Both the position numbers and the translations under genes were made by a program. The notes under the pieces are model-generated. The model saw nothing but the letters and a program-made list of their open reading frames with translations. It made no database searches and was not told where the DNA came from. From Pseudomonas neustonica (GTDB taxonomy: Bacteria; Pseudomonadota; Gammaproteobacteria; Pseudomonadales; Pseudomonadaceae), in assembly GCF_003797945.1 (NCBI RefSeq), contig NZ_RKKU01000008.1:1-64000 (forward strand): a DNA stretch of 64,000 nt, written 5' to 3'. Of this stretch, positions 8,381 to 15,830 are shown piece after piece. The first letter of the stretch is position 1. The number at the start of each line of letters is the position of its first letter.

Positions 8381-8542
8381 ATGACGACTGATCAAAAACA
8401 CCCCGGTGAAAATAATCTGCCGCATAAACCTACGCCTGAGGAGGAATCCCCCCACAGCAAGTGGGAAGGTGAGGTCACCAGCGAAGATCTGAATGAGGTA
8501 GATGCCGGTGAACTTGCCAAGCGACTGAAGGACGACGAATAA
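8381..8542 (+). CDS. Small acidic protein, 53 residues, unknown
   Basis: A short frame with a very strong start: GGAGGT at 8371-8376, five bases before the ATG. The product begins MTTDQKHPGENNLPHKP and ends EVDAGELAKRLKDDE; it is rich in Glu, Asp, Lys and Pro, with no hydrophobic segment, and looks mostly disordered with a short C-terminal helix. No family recognised. It follows the glutaredoxin-MauE gene by 166 bases. Confidence 0.6.
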   Translation: MTTDQKHPGENNLPHKPTPEEESPHSKWEGEVTSEDLNEVDAGELAKRLKDDE

Positions 8543-8684
8543 GCGTCTGCGCATTCACTGCGCTTATGGCTGACCAATCCCGTTGGCGGTTGCGTTTTCA
8601 GTCGCTTGCATTGCAGGTGCGGGCTGATTAGCTTCAATGCAGAGGCAAGCAACCACACAACAACAAGACAGGATTGGATCAGCC

Positions 8685-9986
8685 ATGCTTAACGCCGTTG
8701 GTTTCGCCGCGCAACAGTCGCGCATTTTTTGTGCGCCTGCAAAGTCAGATACGCCCAGCTTTCCGGATTCCGCCAGCGTCGCCCTGAGTAAGCTGCATTA
8801 TATGCAAGGCTTCCCGCCGCCAGCGGATAAGCAGATAACGCGCGCTGAGTACCTGGCGCAATTTCCCAAAACGCGCTGGGCCTTTCAGCATATGCGCGAG
8901 CTGATCCCCTCCCGCCAGATAGCCTGCGGTCGGGCGCCGGTAACTCAGCTACCGGTCAGCAACGAGCAGCAGAAGGCCATCGACGCACTCTCAATTGAAC
9001 TGAGTGATGGCTCGCACATTACCTTCGCTGACTTTCTGAACCTGTCCTACGCCGATGCGCTCCTGATCATCCATAAGGGGCAGGTGGTGTACCAGACCTA
9101 CCCGAATATGGCGGCGGAGCAGAGCCCGCATATGCTGTGGTCGGTAACCAAGTCCTTTACCGGGCTGGTTGCCAATATGCTGATTATGGAAGGTGAATTG
9201 AACGCAGAGTCGCTGGTGACTGAGCATATTCCAGAACTGGCGGAGTCCGGCTGGGCGGGCGCAACCGTTCAGCAAGTGCTCGATATGACAGCCGATGTGA
9301 AGTACTCGGAGGTTTACGCCGACGGCACCTCTGATGTGATCAACTACGGCCTGTCTGCTGGTATCACTCAGCACCCTGACTGGACCGGGCCCGCCAGTCT
9401 GTACCAGTACCTGCCCTCGATTGGCGCCGCTCGCGCGCATGGCGAGCACTTTGTCTATCGCACCGTGCACAGCGAGGTGCTGGGCTGGATTATTCGTCGC
9501 GTCAGCGGCAAGGAGCTGGCGCAACAGATTGCAGAGCGTATCTGGAGCAAGCTGGGCGCCGAGCAGGATGCCTACATTCTGCTGGATGGCAAAGGTACCG
9601 AGTGGGCTGGGGCAGGGTTGAATGCCAGCCTGCGTGACCTTGGCCGGTTTGCCGAAATGCTGCGCCAGAATGGCCGCTACAACAGCCAGCAGGTGGTACC
9701 GGCAGAACTGATCGAGGAGATTCAGCGTGGTGCTGATCGTGAGGCTTTTGCGCGCTTTGGTCGTGCGGGCATGGACGGCTATTCCTATCACAATCAGTGG
9801 TGGGTAGCGCACAATCCGGACGGGGTATTTGAGGCTATGGGCGTGCATGGGCAATTGGTGCATGTGAATCCGGGCGCGGAGCTGAGTCTGGTGCGCCTAG
9901 GCTCGCATCCGATCGCGACCAACGACTACACCTACGATATGACGCGACGCGTTACCACGGCATTAGCTGATTTGCTGAGGGGCTGA
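8685..9986 (+). CDS. Serine hydrolase, beta-lactamase/6-aminohexanoate-dimer hydrolase type
   Basis: From the ATG at 8685, 433 residues; an in-frame ATG at 8637 has no good ribosome binding site. The catalytic SxxK is SVTK in HMLWSVTKSFTG (Ser153, Lys156), preceded by LLIIHKGQVVYQTY and followed by VQQVLDMTADVKYSEVY and YRTVHSEVLGWIIRRVSG, where the Tyr general base of the class C/NylB fold is expected. GLNASLRDLGRFAEMLRQNG and a late VHGQLVHVNPGAELSLVRLG strand complete the fold. These enzymes include esterases, amidases and peptidases; resistance to beta-lactams is not implied. No signal peptide is evident. Single gene, ending at a hairpin. Confidence 0.85.
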   Translation: MLNAVGFAAQQSRIFCAPAKSDTPSFPDSASVALSKLHYMQGFPPPADKQITRAEYLAQFPKTRWAFQHMRELIPSRQIACGRAPVTQLPVSNEQQKAIDALSIELSDGSHITFADFLNLSYADALLIIHKGQVVYQTYPNMAAEQSPHMLWSVTKSFTGLVANMLIMEGELNAESLVTEHIPELAESGWAGATVQQVLDMTADVKYSEVYADGTSDVINYGLSAGITQHPDWTGPASLYQYLPSIGAARAHGEHFVYRTVHSEVLGWIIRRVSGKELAQQIAERIWSKLGAEQDAYILLDGKGTEWAGAGLNASLRDLGRFAEMLRQNGRYNSQQVVPAELIEEIQRGADREAFARFGRAGMDGYSYHNQWWVAHNPDGVFEAMGVHGQLVHVNPGAELSLVRLGSHPIATNDYTYDMTRRVTTALADLLRG

Positions 9987-9990
9987 ACGA

Positions 9991-10020
9991 CAACGCCGCA
10001 CTCCAAGTGCGGCGTTGTTT
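9991..10020. terminator. Bidirectional hairpin between converging genes
   Basis: CAACGCCGCACT (9991-10002) pairs perfectly with AGTGCGGCGTTG (10006-10017) over a three-base loop, followed by TTT. It separates the hydrolase gene from the converging DUF4197 gene. The stem is GC-rich and long, but the T-run is short. Confidence 0.75.
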
Positions 10021-10043
10021 AGTGATCAAGCGAGCGTTAACGC

Positions 10044-10730
10044 CTATTGCAAACTACCGAACACGCGTTTCGCGATGTTGGTTGCTGCCTGCGCCGGGTT
10101 ACTGCGGATGTCTGCCTCTTGCGCGGCCATGATTTCGAATAAGCCATCCAGTGTGCGTTCTGTCACGTAGCCTTCGACGCTGGCGTCCTTGCTGTCGACA
10201 ACGCCAAAGTTGGCGGCTTGCGAGGCAAAGGTATTGTATTGCTGCGCCAGGCCCACCTGGTCAGTGGCATTTTTGACGACCGGCAAGAACAGGGCGCGAA
10301 TCTGATCACGGCTGCTGCTTTCCAGGTAGTTGGTGGCGGAATCATTGGGGCCGGTCAGAATAGCTTTGGCATCTTGCACGCTCATGTTGCGAATAGCTTC
10401 TACCAGCAGGCTCTGGGCCTGGGGCACAGCTGCCTCTGCTGCCTGATTCATCTTATCTTCCAGTTGGCTGATCTGTCCGCCCATGCCCATCATCTTCAGG
10501 GTACGGGACGCTTTGCCAAGATTGCCCGGTAATTCGATACGCACATCCGGGTTGTCGCTGAAGCCGCCAGGGGCACTCAACTCTTTCACCGCCATGTCGG
10601 CACCCTGAATCAGCGCGTCCTTGAGGCCCGCACCAGCATCCTGTTGACTGAGGTCAGACAGTGAAAGGGCGCTGACGGATGTCGAAATCAGTGAGGTAAA
10701 CAAAATAGCAAATAGCGATAAACGCGGCAT
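10044..10730 (-). CDS. DUF4197 exported protein
   Basis: A 228-residue protein with a cleavable signal peptide (MPRLSLFAILFTSLISTSVSA). The mature part starts LSLSDLSQQDAGAGLKDAL and contains GANMAVKEL-like, DNPDVRIELPGNLGKASRTLKMMG, SMQDAKAILTGPNDSATNYL-like and GYVTERTLDGLFEIMAAQEADIRSNP segments that define DUF4197, a helical periplasmic family common in Pseudomonadaceae and related marine bacteria. Function unknown. AGAGGG precedes the ATG. Divergent from the PQQ dehydrogenase gene with a 92-base shared upstream region. Confidence 0.85.
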   Translation of the reverse strand: MPRLSLFAILFTSLISTSVSALSLSDLSQQDAGAGLKDALIQGADMAVKELSAPGGFSDNPDVRIELPGNLGKASRTLKMMGMGGQISQLEDKMNQAAEAAVPQAQSLLVEAIRNMSVQDAKAILTGPNDSATNYLESSSRDQIRALFLPVVKNATDQVGLAQQYNTFASQAANFGVVDSKDASVEGYVTERTLDGLFEIMAAQEADIRSNPAQAATNIAKRVFGSLQ

Positions 10731-10822
10731 GAGCAGCCCTCTGAATAGGTCAGGTTAAAGTCAAAGCTTAGCGCATCAGCTACAATGACGGCATTGAAAC
10801 ATTCTGAAATACTGGAGGAATT

Positions 10823-13339
10823 ATGCTGCGCGTTCTAATCGCACTGCTGATATTACTGTGTGCTCTTGCCTGTGTTGTGGGTGGCACTTGGCTAGGTGTG
10901 CTGGGAGGCAGCTGGTTCTATTTGGTGTTGGGCCTACTGTTGGCCGCTGCGGGTTTGTTGCTGCTGGCCAAGCGCGCAGTGGGGCTGATGGTCTATGCCG
11001 TTGCACTCCTGGCGACGCTGGCCTGGTCAGTATGGGAAGTGGGCTTTGACTGGTGGGCGTTGACGCCGCGTGGTGGCCTGCTTTTTGGCTTGGGCGTACT
11101 TTTGCTGATACCGGCTGTGCGCCGCAGTATGCGCTACAAGACCAGTCAGATCGCTTATACCGGCATGCTGAGTCTGTCGCTGCTGGTGTCGGCGGGGGTT
11201 GCCGGGTATGCCTTGACTCAAACCCAGGGAATTCCGGGCGCCTTCAGCGAAGAGCGCATGACTGCACCCGTCAGCGAGCAGGTGGCGGCTGATACTGTGC
11301 CCGAAGGTGAGTGGCATGCCTATGGTCGCACGGCCGCCGGCCAGCGATTTTCTCCCTTGGCGCAAATTACCCCCAACAATCTGGGCGAGTTGCAGGAAGT
11401 GTGGCGTTATCACACCGGGCAAATTCGCGATGGCGCGGACCCGGGTGAGACTACCTATGAGGTAACTCCCTTGGTGGTGGATGACCGCATGTACCTGTGC
11501 ACGCCTTTTGGTACGGTGATTACGCTGGATCCGACCACCGGTGAAGAGTTGTGGCGCTTTGATCCACAGCTCAAGCAACCACCGACGGTGACCACGCAGC
11601 ACATGACGTGCCGTGGTGTGTCCTATCATGATGCAGGCCCTGCGGCAGAGCAGGCGCAAGCCGTTAATAACAATGGTATGGACAACGCTGCACGCTTGCA
11701 GATGAGCGCCTCTGAGGTGACGGACAAAGCAGCTGGCGTTGCCCAGAACGTGGCGGCCGGTCAGGCTATGTCTGGCGATGCCAATCCACAGGTCAAGCGT
11801 GACGTTGGCTACGCGGGTGGCGCGGTCGGTATCTGCCGCAAACGCTTGTTTGTGCCGACATCCGATGGTCGCCTGATTGCAATAAGCGCCGAAGACGGCA
11901 GCATCTGCCCTGGTTTTGGTGGCGATGATGGCACCGTGAACCTGTGGGCTAACATGCCTAATGTGACGCCCGGTTCCTACTACTCCACGTCACCGCCGGT
12001 CGTGACTGATAAGGTCATCATTGTCGGCGGCGCGGTTAATGATAATGCGTCGACTACTTCGCCATCCGGCGTTATTCGGGCCTTCGACATCTATACCGGT
12101 GACCTTGTATGGAACTTCGATAGCAAAAAACCGGACTCCACCGCGCCTATCGCCGAGGGTGATACCTATTCGGAAAATGCGCCTAACTCCTGGAGCGTAT
12201 CGAGCTACGACCCTGAGCTGGATATCGTCTATCTGCCGATGGGTAATCAGTCGCCTGACCAGTTTGGTGGCAATCGCAATGACGCGGTAGAAAAGTACTC
12301 GTCCTCGATCCTGGCGCTGAATGCCAGCACCGGCAAAGTCGAGTGGGTATTCCAGACCGTACATCACGACCTGTGGGACTACGACGTACCGGCACAGCCG
12401 AGTCTGGTCGACCTGAATATTCAGGGGCAGCGCATTCCGGCGCTGGTAGCACCGACCAAACAGGGTGAAATCTATGTATTGAACCGGGTGACGGGTGAGC
12501 CTGTGCTGCCGGTAACCGAAGTACCTGTGCCCCAGGGTGCAGCCGAAGGCGACTTTACTGCACCGACGCAGCCGGTATCGGCGATTTCGTTCAATCCGCC
12601 AACCCTGACCGGCAAGGACATGTGGGGCGCGACCATGTTTGACCAACTGGCGTGCCGCATCCAGTTTCAGCAACTGCGCTATGAAGGCCGCTACACGCCG
12701 CCGTCGGAGCAGGGCACGCTGGTCTACCCAGGCAACTTTGGGACCTTCAACTGGGGTGCGGTAGCGATCGATCCTGATCGTCAGATCATGTTCGCCATGC
12801 CGGTTTACCTGGCGTTCACGTCCAAGCTGACGCCACGCGATGATGGCACCAGTCGCATCGTGACCAAAGAGGGTGAGCCGATCATCAATGAAAACTTTGG
12901 TGCGCCTTACGCAACCACCATGGGGCCATTCACTTCACCCGTTGGCTTGCCTTGTCAGGCACCAGCCTGGGGCTATGTGGCAGGAGTAGACCTGACTACA
13001 GGTGAAACCCGCTATCAGCGAGTGAACGGCACTGTGCGCGATCTGGCGCCGGTTCCCTTGCCCTTTGAGATGGGTGTGCCCGGCATCGGTGGCCCTATTG
13101 TTACCCGTGGCGGCGTCGCCTTCCTGAGCGGCACCCTGGACTACTACGTTCGCGGTTATGACCTGCGCACGGGTGAAGAGCGCTGGAAGTCACGCTTGCC
13201 AGCTGGCGGCCAGGCTACGCCTTCCACTTATCTGGGGGCGGACGGTCGTCAATACCTGGTGGTGGTAGCCGGTGGGCATGGTTCAACCGGCACCAAAGCG
13301 GGCGACGCGGTAATCGCCTACGCGTTGCCAAAAGAGTAA
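10823..13339 (+). CDS. gcd: Membrane-bound PQQ-dependent glucose (quinoprotein) dehydrogenase
   Basis: This is an 838-residue protein with GGAGGA before the ATG. The first ~140 residues hold about five membrane helices. The rest is a PQQ beta-propeller: EWHAYGRTAAGQRFSPLAQI, EVWRYHTGQ, LVVDDRMYLCTPFGTVITLD, MGNQSPDQFGGNR, TVHHDLWDYDVPAQPSL, PTKQGEIYVLNRVTG and the closing GGQATPSTYLGADGRQYLVVVAGGHG. This architecture is the Gcd type, which oxidises glucose to gluconolactone in the periplasm and passes electrons to ubiquinone. A quinate/shikimate dehydrogenase is the main alternative; the WDYDVPAQP region and 838 length fit Gcd. PQQ biosynthesis genes are not in the window. Confidence 0.85.
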   Translation: MLRVLIALLILLCALACVVGGTWLGVLGGSWFYLVLGLLLAAAGLLLLAKRAVGLMVYAVALLATLAWSVWEVGFDWWALTPRGGLLFGLGVLLLIPAVRRSMRYKTSQIAYTGMLSLSLLVSAGVAGYALTQTQGIPGAFSEERMTAPVSEQVAADTVPEGEWHAYGRTAAGQRFSPLAQITPNNLGELQEVWRYHTGQIRDGADPGETTYEVTPLVVDDRMYLCTPFGTVITLDPTTGEELWRFDPQLKQPPTVTTQHMTCRGVSYHDAGPAAEQAQAVNNNGMDNAARLQMSASEVTDKAAGVAQNVAAGQAMSGDANPQVKRDVGYAGGAVGICRKRLFVPTSDGRLIAISAEDGSICPGFGGDDGTVNLWANMPNVTPGSYYSTSPPVVTDKVIIVGGAVNDNASTTSPSGVIRAFDIYTGDLVWNFDSKKPDSTAPIAEGDTYSENAPNSWSVSSYDPELDIVYLPMGNQSPDQFGGNRNDAVEKYSSSILALNASTGKVEWVFQTVHHDLWDYDVPAQPSLVDLNIQGQRIPALVAPTKQGEIYVLNRVTGEPVLPVTEVPVPQGAAEGDFTAPTQPVSAISFNPPTLTGKDMWGATMFDQLACRIQFQQLRYEGRYTPPSEQGTLVYPGNFGTFNWGAVAIDPDRQIMFAMPVYLAFTSKLTPRDDGTSRIVTKEGEPIINENFGAPYATTMGPFTSPVGLPCQAPAWGYVAGVDLTTGETRYQRVNGTVRDLAPVPLPFEMGVPGIGGPIVTRGGVAFLSGTLDYYVRGYDLRTGEERWKSRLPAGGQATPSTYLGADGRQYLVVVAGGHGSTGTKAGDAVIAYALPKE

Positions 13340-13360
13340 ACCTTTGGCTTTACTGCTGAT

Positions 13361-13391
13361 GGCTGTTTCATGGCTCCGTCATGAAACAGCC
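13361..13391 (+). terminator. Perfect 12-bp hairpin after gcd
   Basis: GGCTGTTTCATG (13361-13372) and CATGAAACAGCC (13380-13391) form a perfect stem with a seven-base loop in the 116 bases between gcd and the nucleotidase gene. No T-run follows, so it would need another factor to end transcription, or act as an mRNA end-protecting structure. Confidence 0.5.
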
Positions 13392-13455
13392 ACGGTGAGG
13401 TAACCAAGACTGAATAGGGTGTTCTGACTTTTAGTCAAAACACAGGAAGTCAGTC

Positions 13456-15327
13456 ATGCTGGATCTACCGCGCAAGAGTTTGCTGGGAGCAATGTTGTCG
13501 TTGTCGTTGGTCGGCTGTAACAGCGACAGTGACAAAAAGGAAGAAGACACCTCTGCCGATTCCAGGCTTACCCTCTCTATTGCCCATGTAAACGACCATC
13601 ACTCTCAGCTCGAGCCCTTTGCTGGCACCAGCATGCGCCTGGATGGCAAGGACATGCAGGTTGAGCTGGGCGGTTTTTCACGGCTCACTACACTCTTCGC
13701 TGAAGCCGAGGAGCAATTCCCCAATCTGATCAAACTGCACGCCGGTGACGCTATCACCGGTACGCTGTATTACACCTTTTATCAGGGTGAAGCTGATGCG
13801 CAGATGATGAACACCGTCTGTTTTGATGCCTTTGCTCTGGGCAACCACGAATTTGATGACAGTGACGAAGGCCTGAAGACCTTTCTCGAATCACTGGCCA
13901 GCGATGAGTGCAATACGCCCGTATTGGCAGCCAATGTGAAGCCCGCAGTTGGCACGCCTTTGGCTCCAGCGGCTGAAGATGACTACATCAAGCCTTATAC
14001 CATCAAGGAAGTGGACGGGCAGAAGGTGGGCATCATCGGTATCGACATCAAAGGCAAGACGCAGAACTCCTCACGCCCGCTAAACAGCACCGTGTTTCTG
14101 GATGAAACCCAGGCCGCGCAAGATGCCATCGATGACCTGAAAGAGCAGGGCGTCGAGCATATCGTGCTGCTGACTCACCAGGGCTACGAAAACGACAAGA
14201 CTATAGCAGCCAAACTGTCGGGGGTGGATGTGATCATCGGTGGCGACTCGCACAGCTTACTGGGCGATTTCAACTCGGTGGGTTACAGCGCGTCAGGGCC
14301 TTATCCGACGCAGGTGACAAATCTGGATGGTGATACCGTGTGTATCGGTCAGGCGTGGGAATATGCCAAGGCCTTTGGTCTGATGCAGGTCGAGTTTGAT
14401 GCTGCAGGCAAAGTTGAAAGCTGTACCGGCCAGGCATCTTTGGTGATTGGCGATAGCTTTGAGAAGTCCGACGGCAATGGTGGTTTTATCGCGGTAGATG
14501 AAGGCGAAAAAGCCGATCTGATCGCACTGCTGGAGAATGTGCCCGAAGTCACCGTAGTAGCGCCGGACGCAAATGCTGAATCCACGCTGGATAACTACCG
14601 CAGTCGTATTGATGAGAAAAAGGCCGAAGTGATTGGCTTTGCCAATGAGGCTTTCTGCCTGGTACGGGTGCCTGGCGAATCGACCAATCGCAGTGCCGGG
14701 GTGGCAGGTTGCGAGAACGCGAACCTGCTGGCCAAAGGCAGCGATGCTGCGCAGTTGGTTGCGGAGGCGTTTCTGGACGCGAGCCTGCGTGCCGACTTTG
14801 CACTGCAGAACGCGGGTGGTGTAAGGGTTCCGATGTCAGCCGGTGATATAACCTATAACACCGCATTTACCCTGCTGCCCTTTACCAATGTACTGGTGGA
14901 GCTGGATATCACCGGGCAGGAGGTCGTTGACGCGCTAGAAGACGCCGTCAGCAATCACCTGGATGCTGCTCAGTCTACCGGCTCTCAGCCATACGCTGCC
15001 GGCCTGCGCTGGGACCTGGATTTATCTCAGCCAAAAGGCACGCGCTTCAGTAATGTAGAGGTGAAAAACGGCAGCGGAAGCTGGGTCGCCATTGAACCAG
15101 CCACAACCTACGTCATGGTAACCAATGATTTTATTGCCGAAGGCCGCGATGGTTATACCACCCTGGGAGAGGTAACCGACGATGGACGCACAACCAATAC
15201 CTTCCTGTTGTACACCCAAAGCCTGGTCGACTATCTGCTTAAAACCGGCATGGTAAGCCCGCCGTTGCGCGCTGACTATTCACACCAACAGGTGATCAAT
15301 GCCAGCGGATCTACCTTGATGGATTGA
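13456..15327 (+). CDS. Lipoprotein 5'-nucleotidase / NAD nucleotidase (UshA/NadN family)
   Basis: The product has 623 residues. The signal peptide has a lipobox LSLVGC (Cys21), so the enzyme is likely an envelope lipoprotein. The metallophosphatase domain shows the binuclear metal motifs HVNDHHSQLEPF, HAGDAITGTLYY, LGNHEFDDSDEG, LTHQGYEND and GGDSHSLLG. The C-terminal 5'-nucleotidase domain has LQNAGGVRVPMSAGDIT, FTLLPFTNVLVELDITG and the closing NDFIAEGRDGYTTLG. The DHHS form of the first motif is typical of NadN-like NAD pyrophosphatase/nucleotidases that salvage NAD outside the cytoplasm; generic 5'-nucleotidase is the safer call. AGGAAG precedes the ATG. Confidence 0.85.
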   Translation: MLDLPRKSLLGAMLSLSLVGCNSDSDKKEEDTSADSRLTLSIAHVNDHHSQLEPFAGTSMRLDGKDMQVELGGFSRLTTLFAEAEEQFPNLIKLHAGDAITGTLYYTFYQGEADAQMMNTVCFDAFALGNHEFDDSDEGLKTFLESLASDECNTPVLAANVKPAVGTPLAPAAEDDYIKPYTIKEVDGQKVGIIGIDIKGKTQNSSRPLNSTVFLDETQAAQDAIDDLKEQGVEHIVLLTHQGYENDKTIAAKLSGVDVIIGGDSHSLLGDFNSVGYSASGPYPTQVTNLDGDTVCIGQAWEYAKAFGLMQVEFDAAGKVESCTGQASLVIGDSFEKSDGNGGFIAVDEGEKADLIALLENVPEVTVVAPDANAESTLDNYRSRIDEKKAEVIGFANEAFCLVRVPGESTNRSAGVAGCENANLLAKGSDAAQLVAEAFLDASLRADFALQNAGGVRVPMSAGDITYNTAFTLLPFTNVLVELDITGQEVVDALEDAVSNHLDAAQSTGSQPYAAGLRWDLDLSQPKGTRFSNVEVKNGSGSWVAIEPATTYVMVTNDFIAEGRDGYTTLGEVTDDGRTTNTFLLYTQSLVDYLLKTGMVSPPLRADYSHQQVINASGSTLMD

Positions 15328-15348
15328 CGTTGATGACAGGCATGAGGC

Positions 15349-15505
15349 TTTAGTCTAAGTGCCTGCTTCTGTTTCTAGTCTAAGCCCGTATAAGTGATTT
15401 TAATCAATCAGTTGTACGGGTTTTTTAATGCGCTTTATATTGCATATCGCAGCCCTGTATCGCGCACGCGACCAAAGTCTTAGTCTCCTGGTGCCTAGTC
15501 GGGTG
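15349..15505 (+). promoter_or_regulatory. Region with repeated TAGTCTAAG-like motif upstream of the symporter operon
   Basis: TAGTCTAAG occurs at about 15350 and 15376, and shorter TAGTC cores at about 15481 (TTAGTCTCC) and 15496 (CCTAGTCGGG), all in the same orientation and within 200 bases before the DUF4212-symporter operon. They may be operator repeats. The first two flank the preceding terminator, so the case is strongest for the last two. No binding protein can be named from the sequence. Confidence 0.35.
15382..15426 (+). terminator. Rho-independent terminator
   Basis: AAGCCCGTATAA (15382-15393) pairs with TTGTACGGG (15412-15420), followed by TTTTTT (15421-15426). It ends the nucleotidase transcript. 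Confidence 0.7.
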
Positions 15506-15547
15506 CTACCTTGTTGAGGGTAATAACAACAAAAATTGGAGACGCTA

Positions 15548-15814
15548 ATGTCCTTGTCAAAAGAAGACGCGGCGCGCGGCTACTGGCGGGAAAACCTGCG
15601 GTTCATGATGATCCTGTTGGTCATCTGGTTCGCGGTATCCTTCGGTGCCGGCATCCTGTTCGTCGATCTACTCAATAATATCCAGTTCTTCGGCTTCCCG
15701 CTCGGGTTCTGGTTTGCCCAGCAGGGCTCCATCTATACCTTTGTGATCCTCATCTTTGTGTACGTCTGGAAGATGAACAAGCTCGATCGCAAATACGACT
15801 TCCACGAAGAATAA
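15548..15814 (+). CDS. DUF4212 small subunit of sodium/solute symporter
   Basis: An 88-residue membrane protein with two helices (MILLVIWFAVSFGAGILFVDLL and GFPLGFWFAQQGSIYTFVILIFVYVW). FGFPLGFWFAQQGS is the DUF4212 hallmark. The ATG at 15548 has GGAGAC upstream; the frame from 15536 only adds four residues. DUF4212 genes always precede an SSS-family monocarboxylate symporter, here 16 bases downstream, and are thought to be its small subunit. Confidence 0.9.
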   Translation: MSLSKEDAARGYWRENLRFMMILLVIWFAVSFGAGILFVDLLNNIQFFGFPLGFWFAQQGSIYTFVILIFVYVWKMNKLDRKYDFHEE

Positions 15815-15830
15815 GAACAGGAGTCCTGCA

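Noticed and set aside
8991-9863. Long antisense frame of 290 residues opposite the serine hydrolase
   Set aside because: Lies wholly inside a gene with clear catalytic motifs; the antisense product has no domain and reflects GC-rich codon bias.
8685-9986. Antibiotic-resistance beta-lactamase
   Set aside because: Only the SxxK hydrolase fold is supported; the sequence is closer to NylB-like esterases/amidases, without signal peptide.
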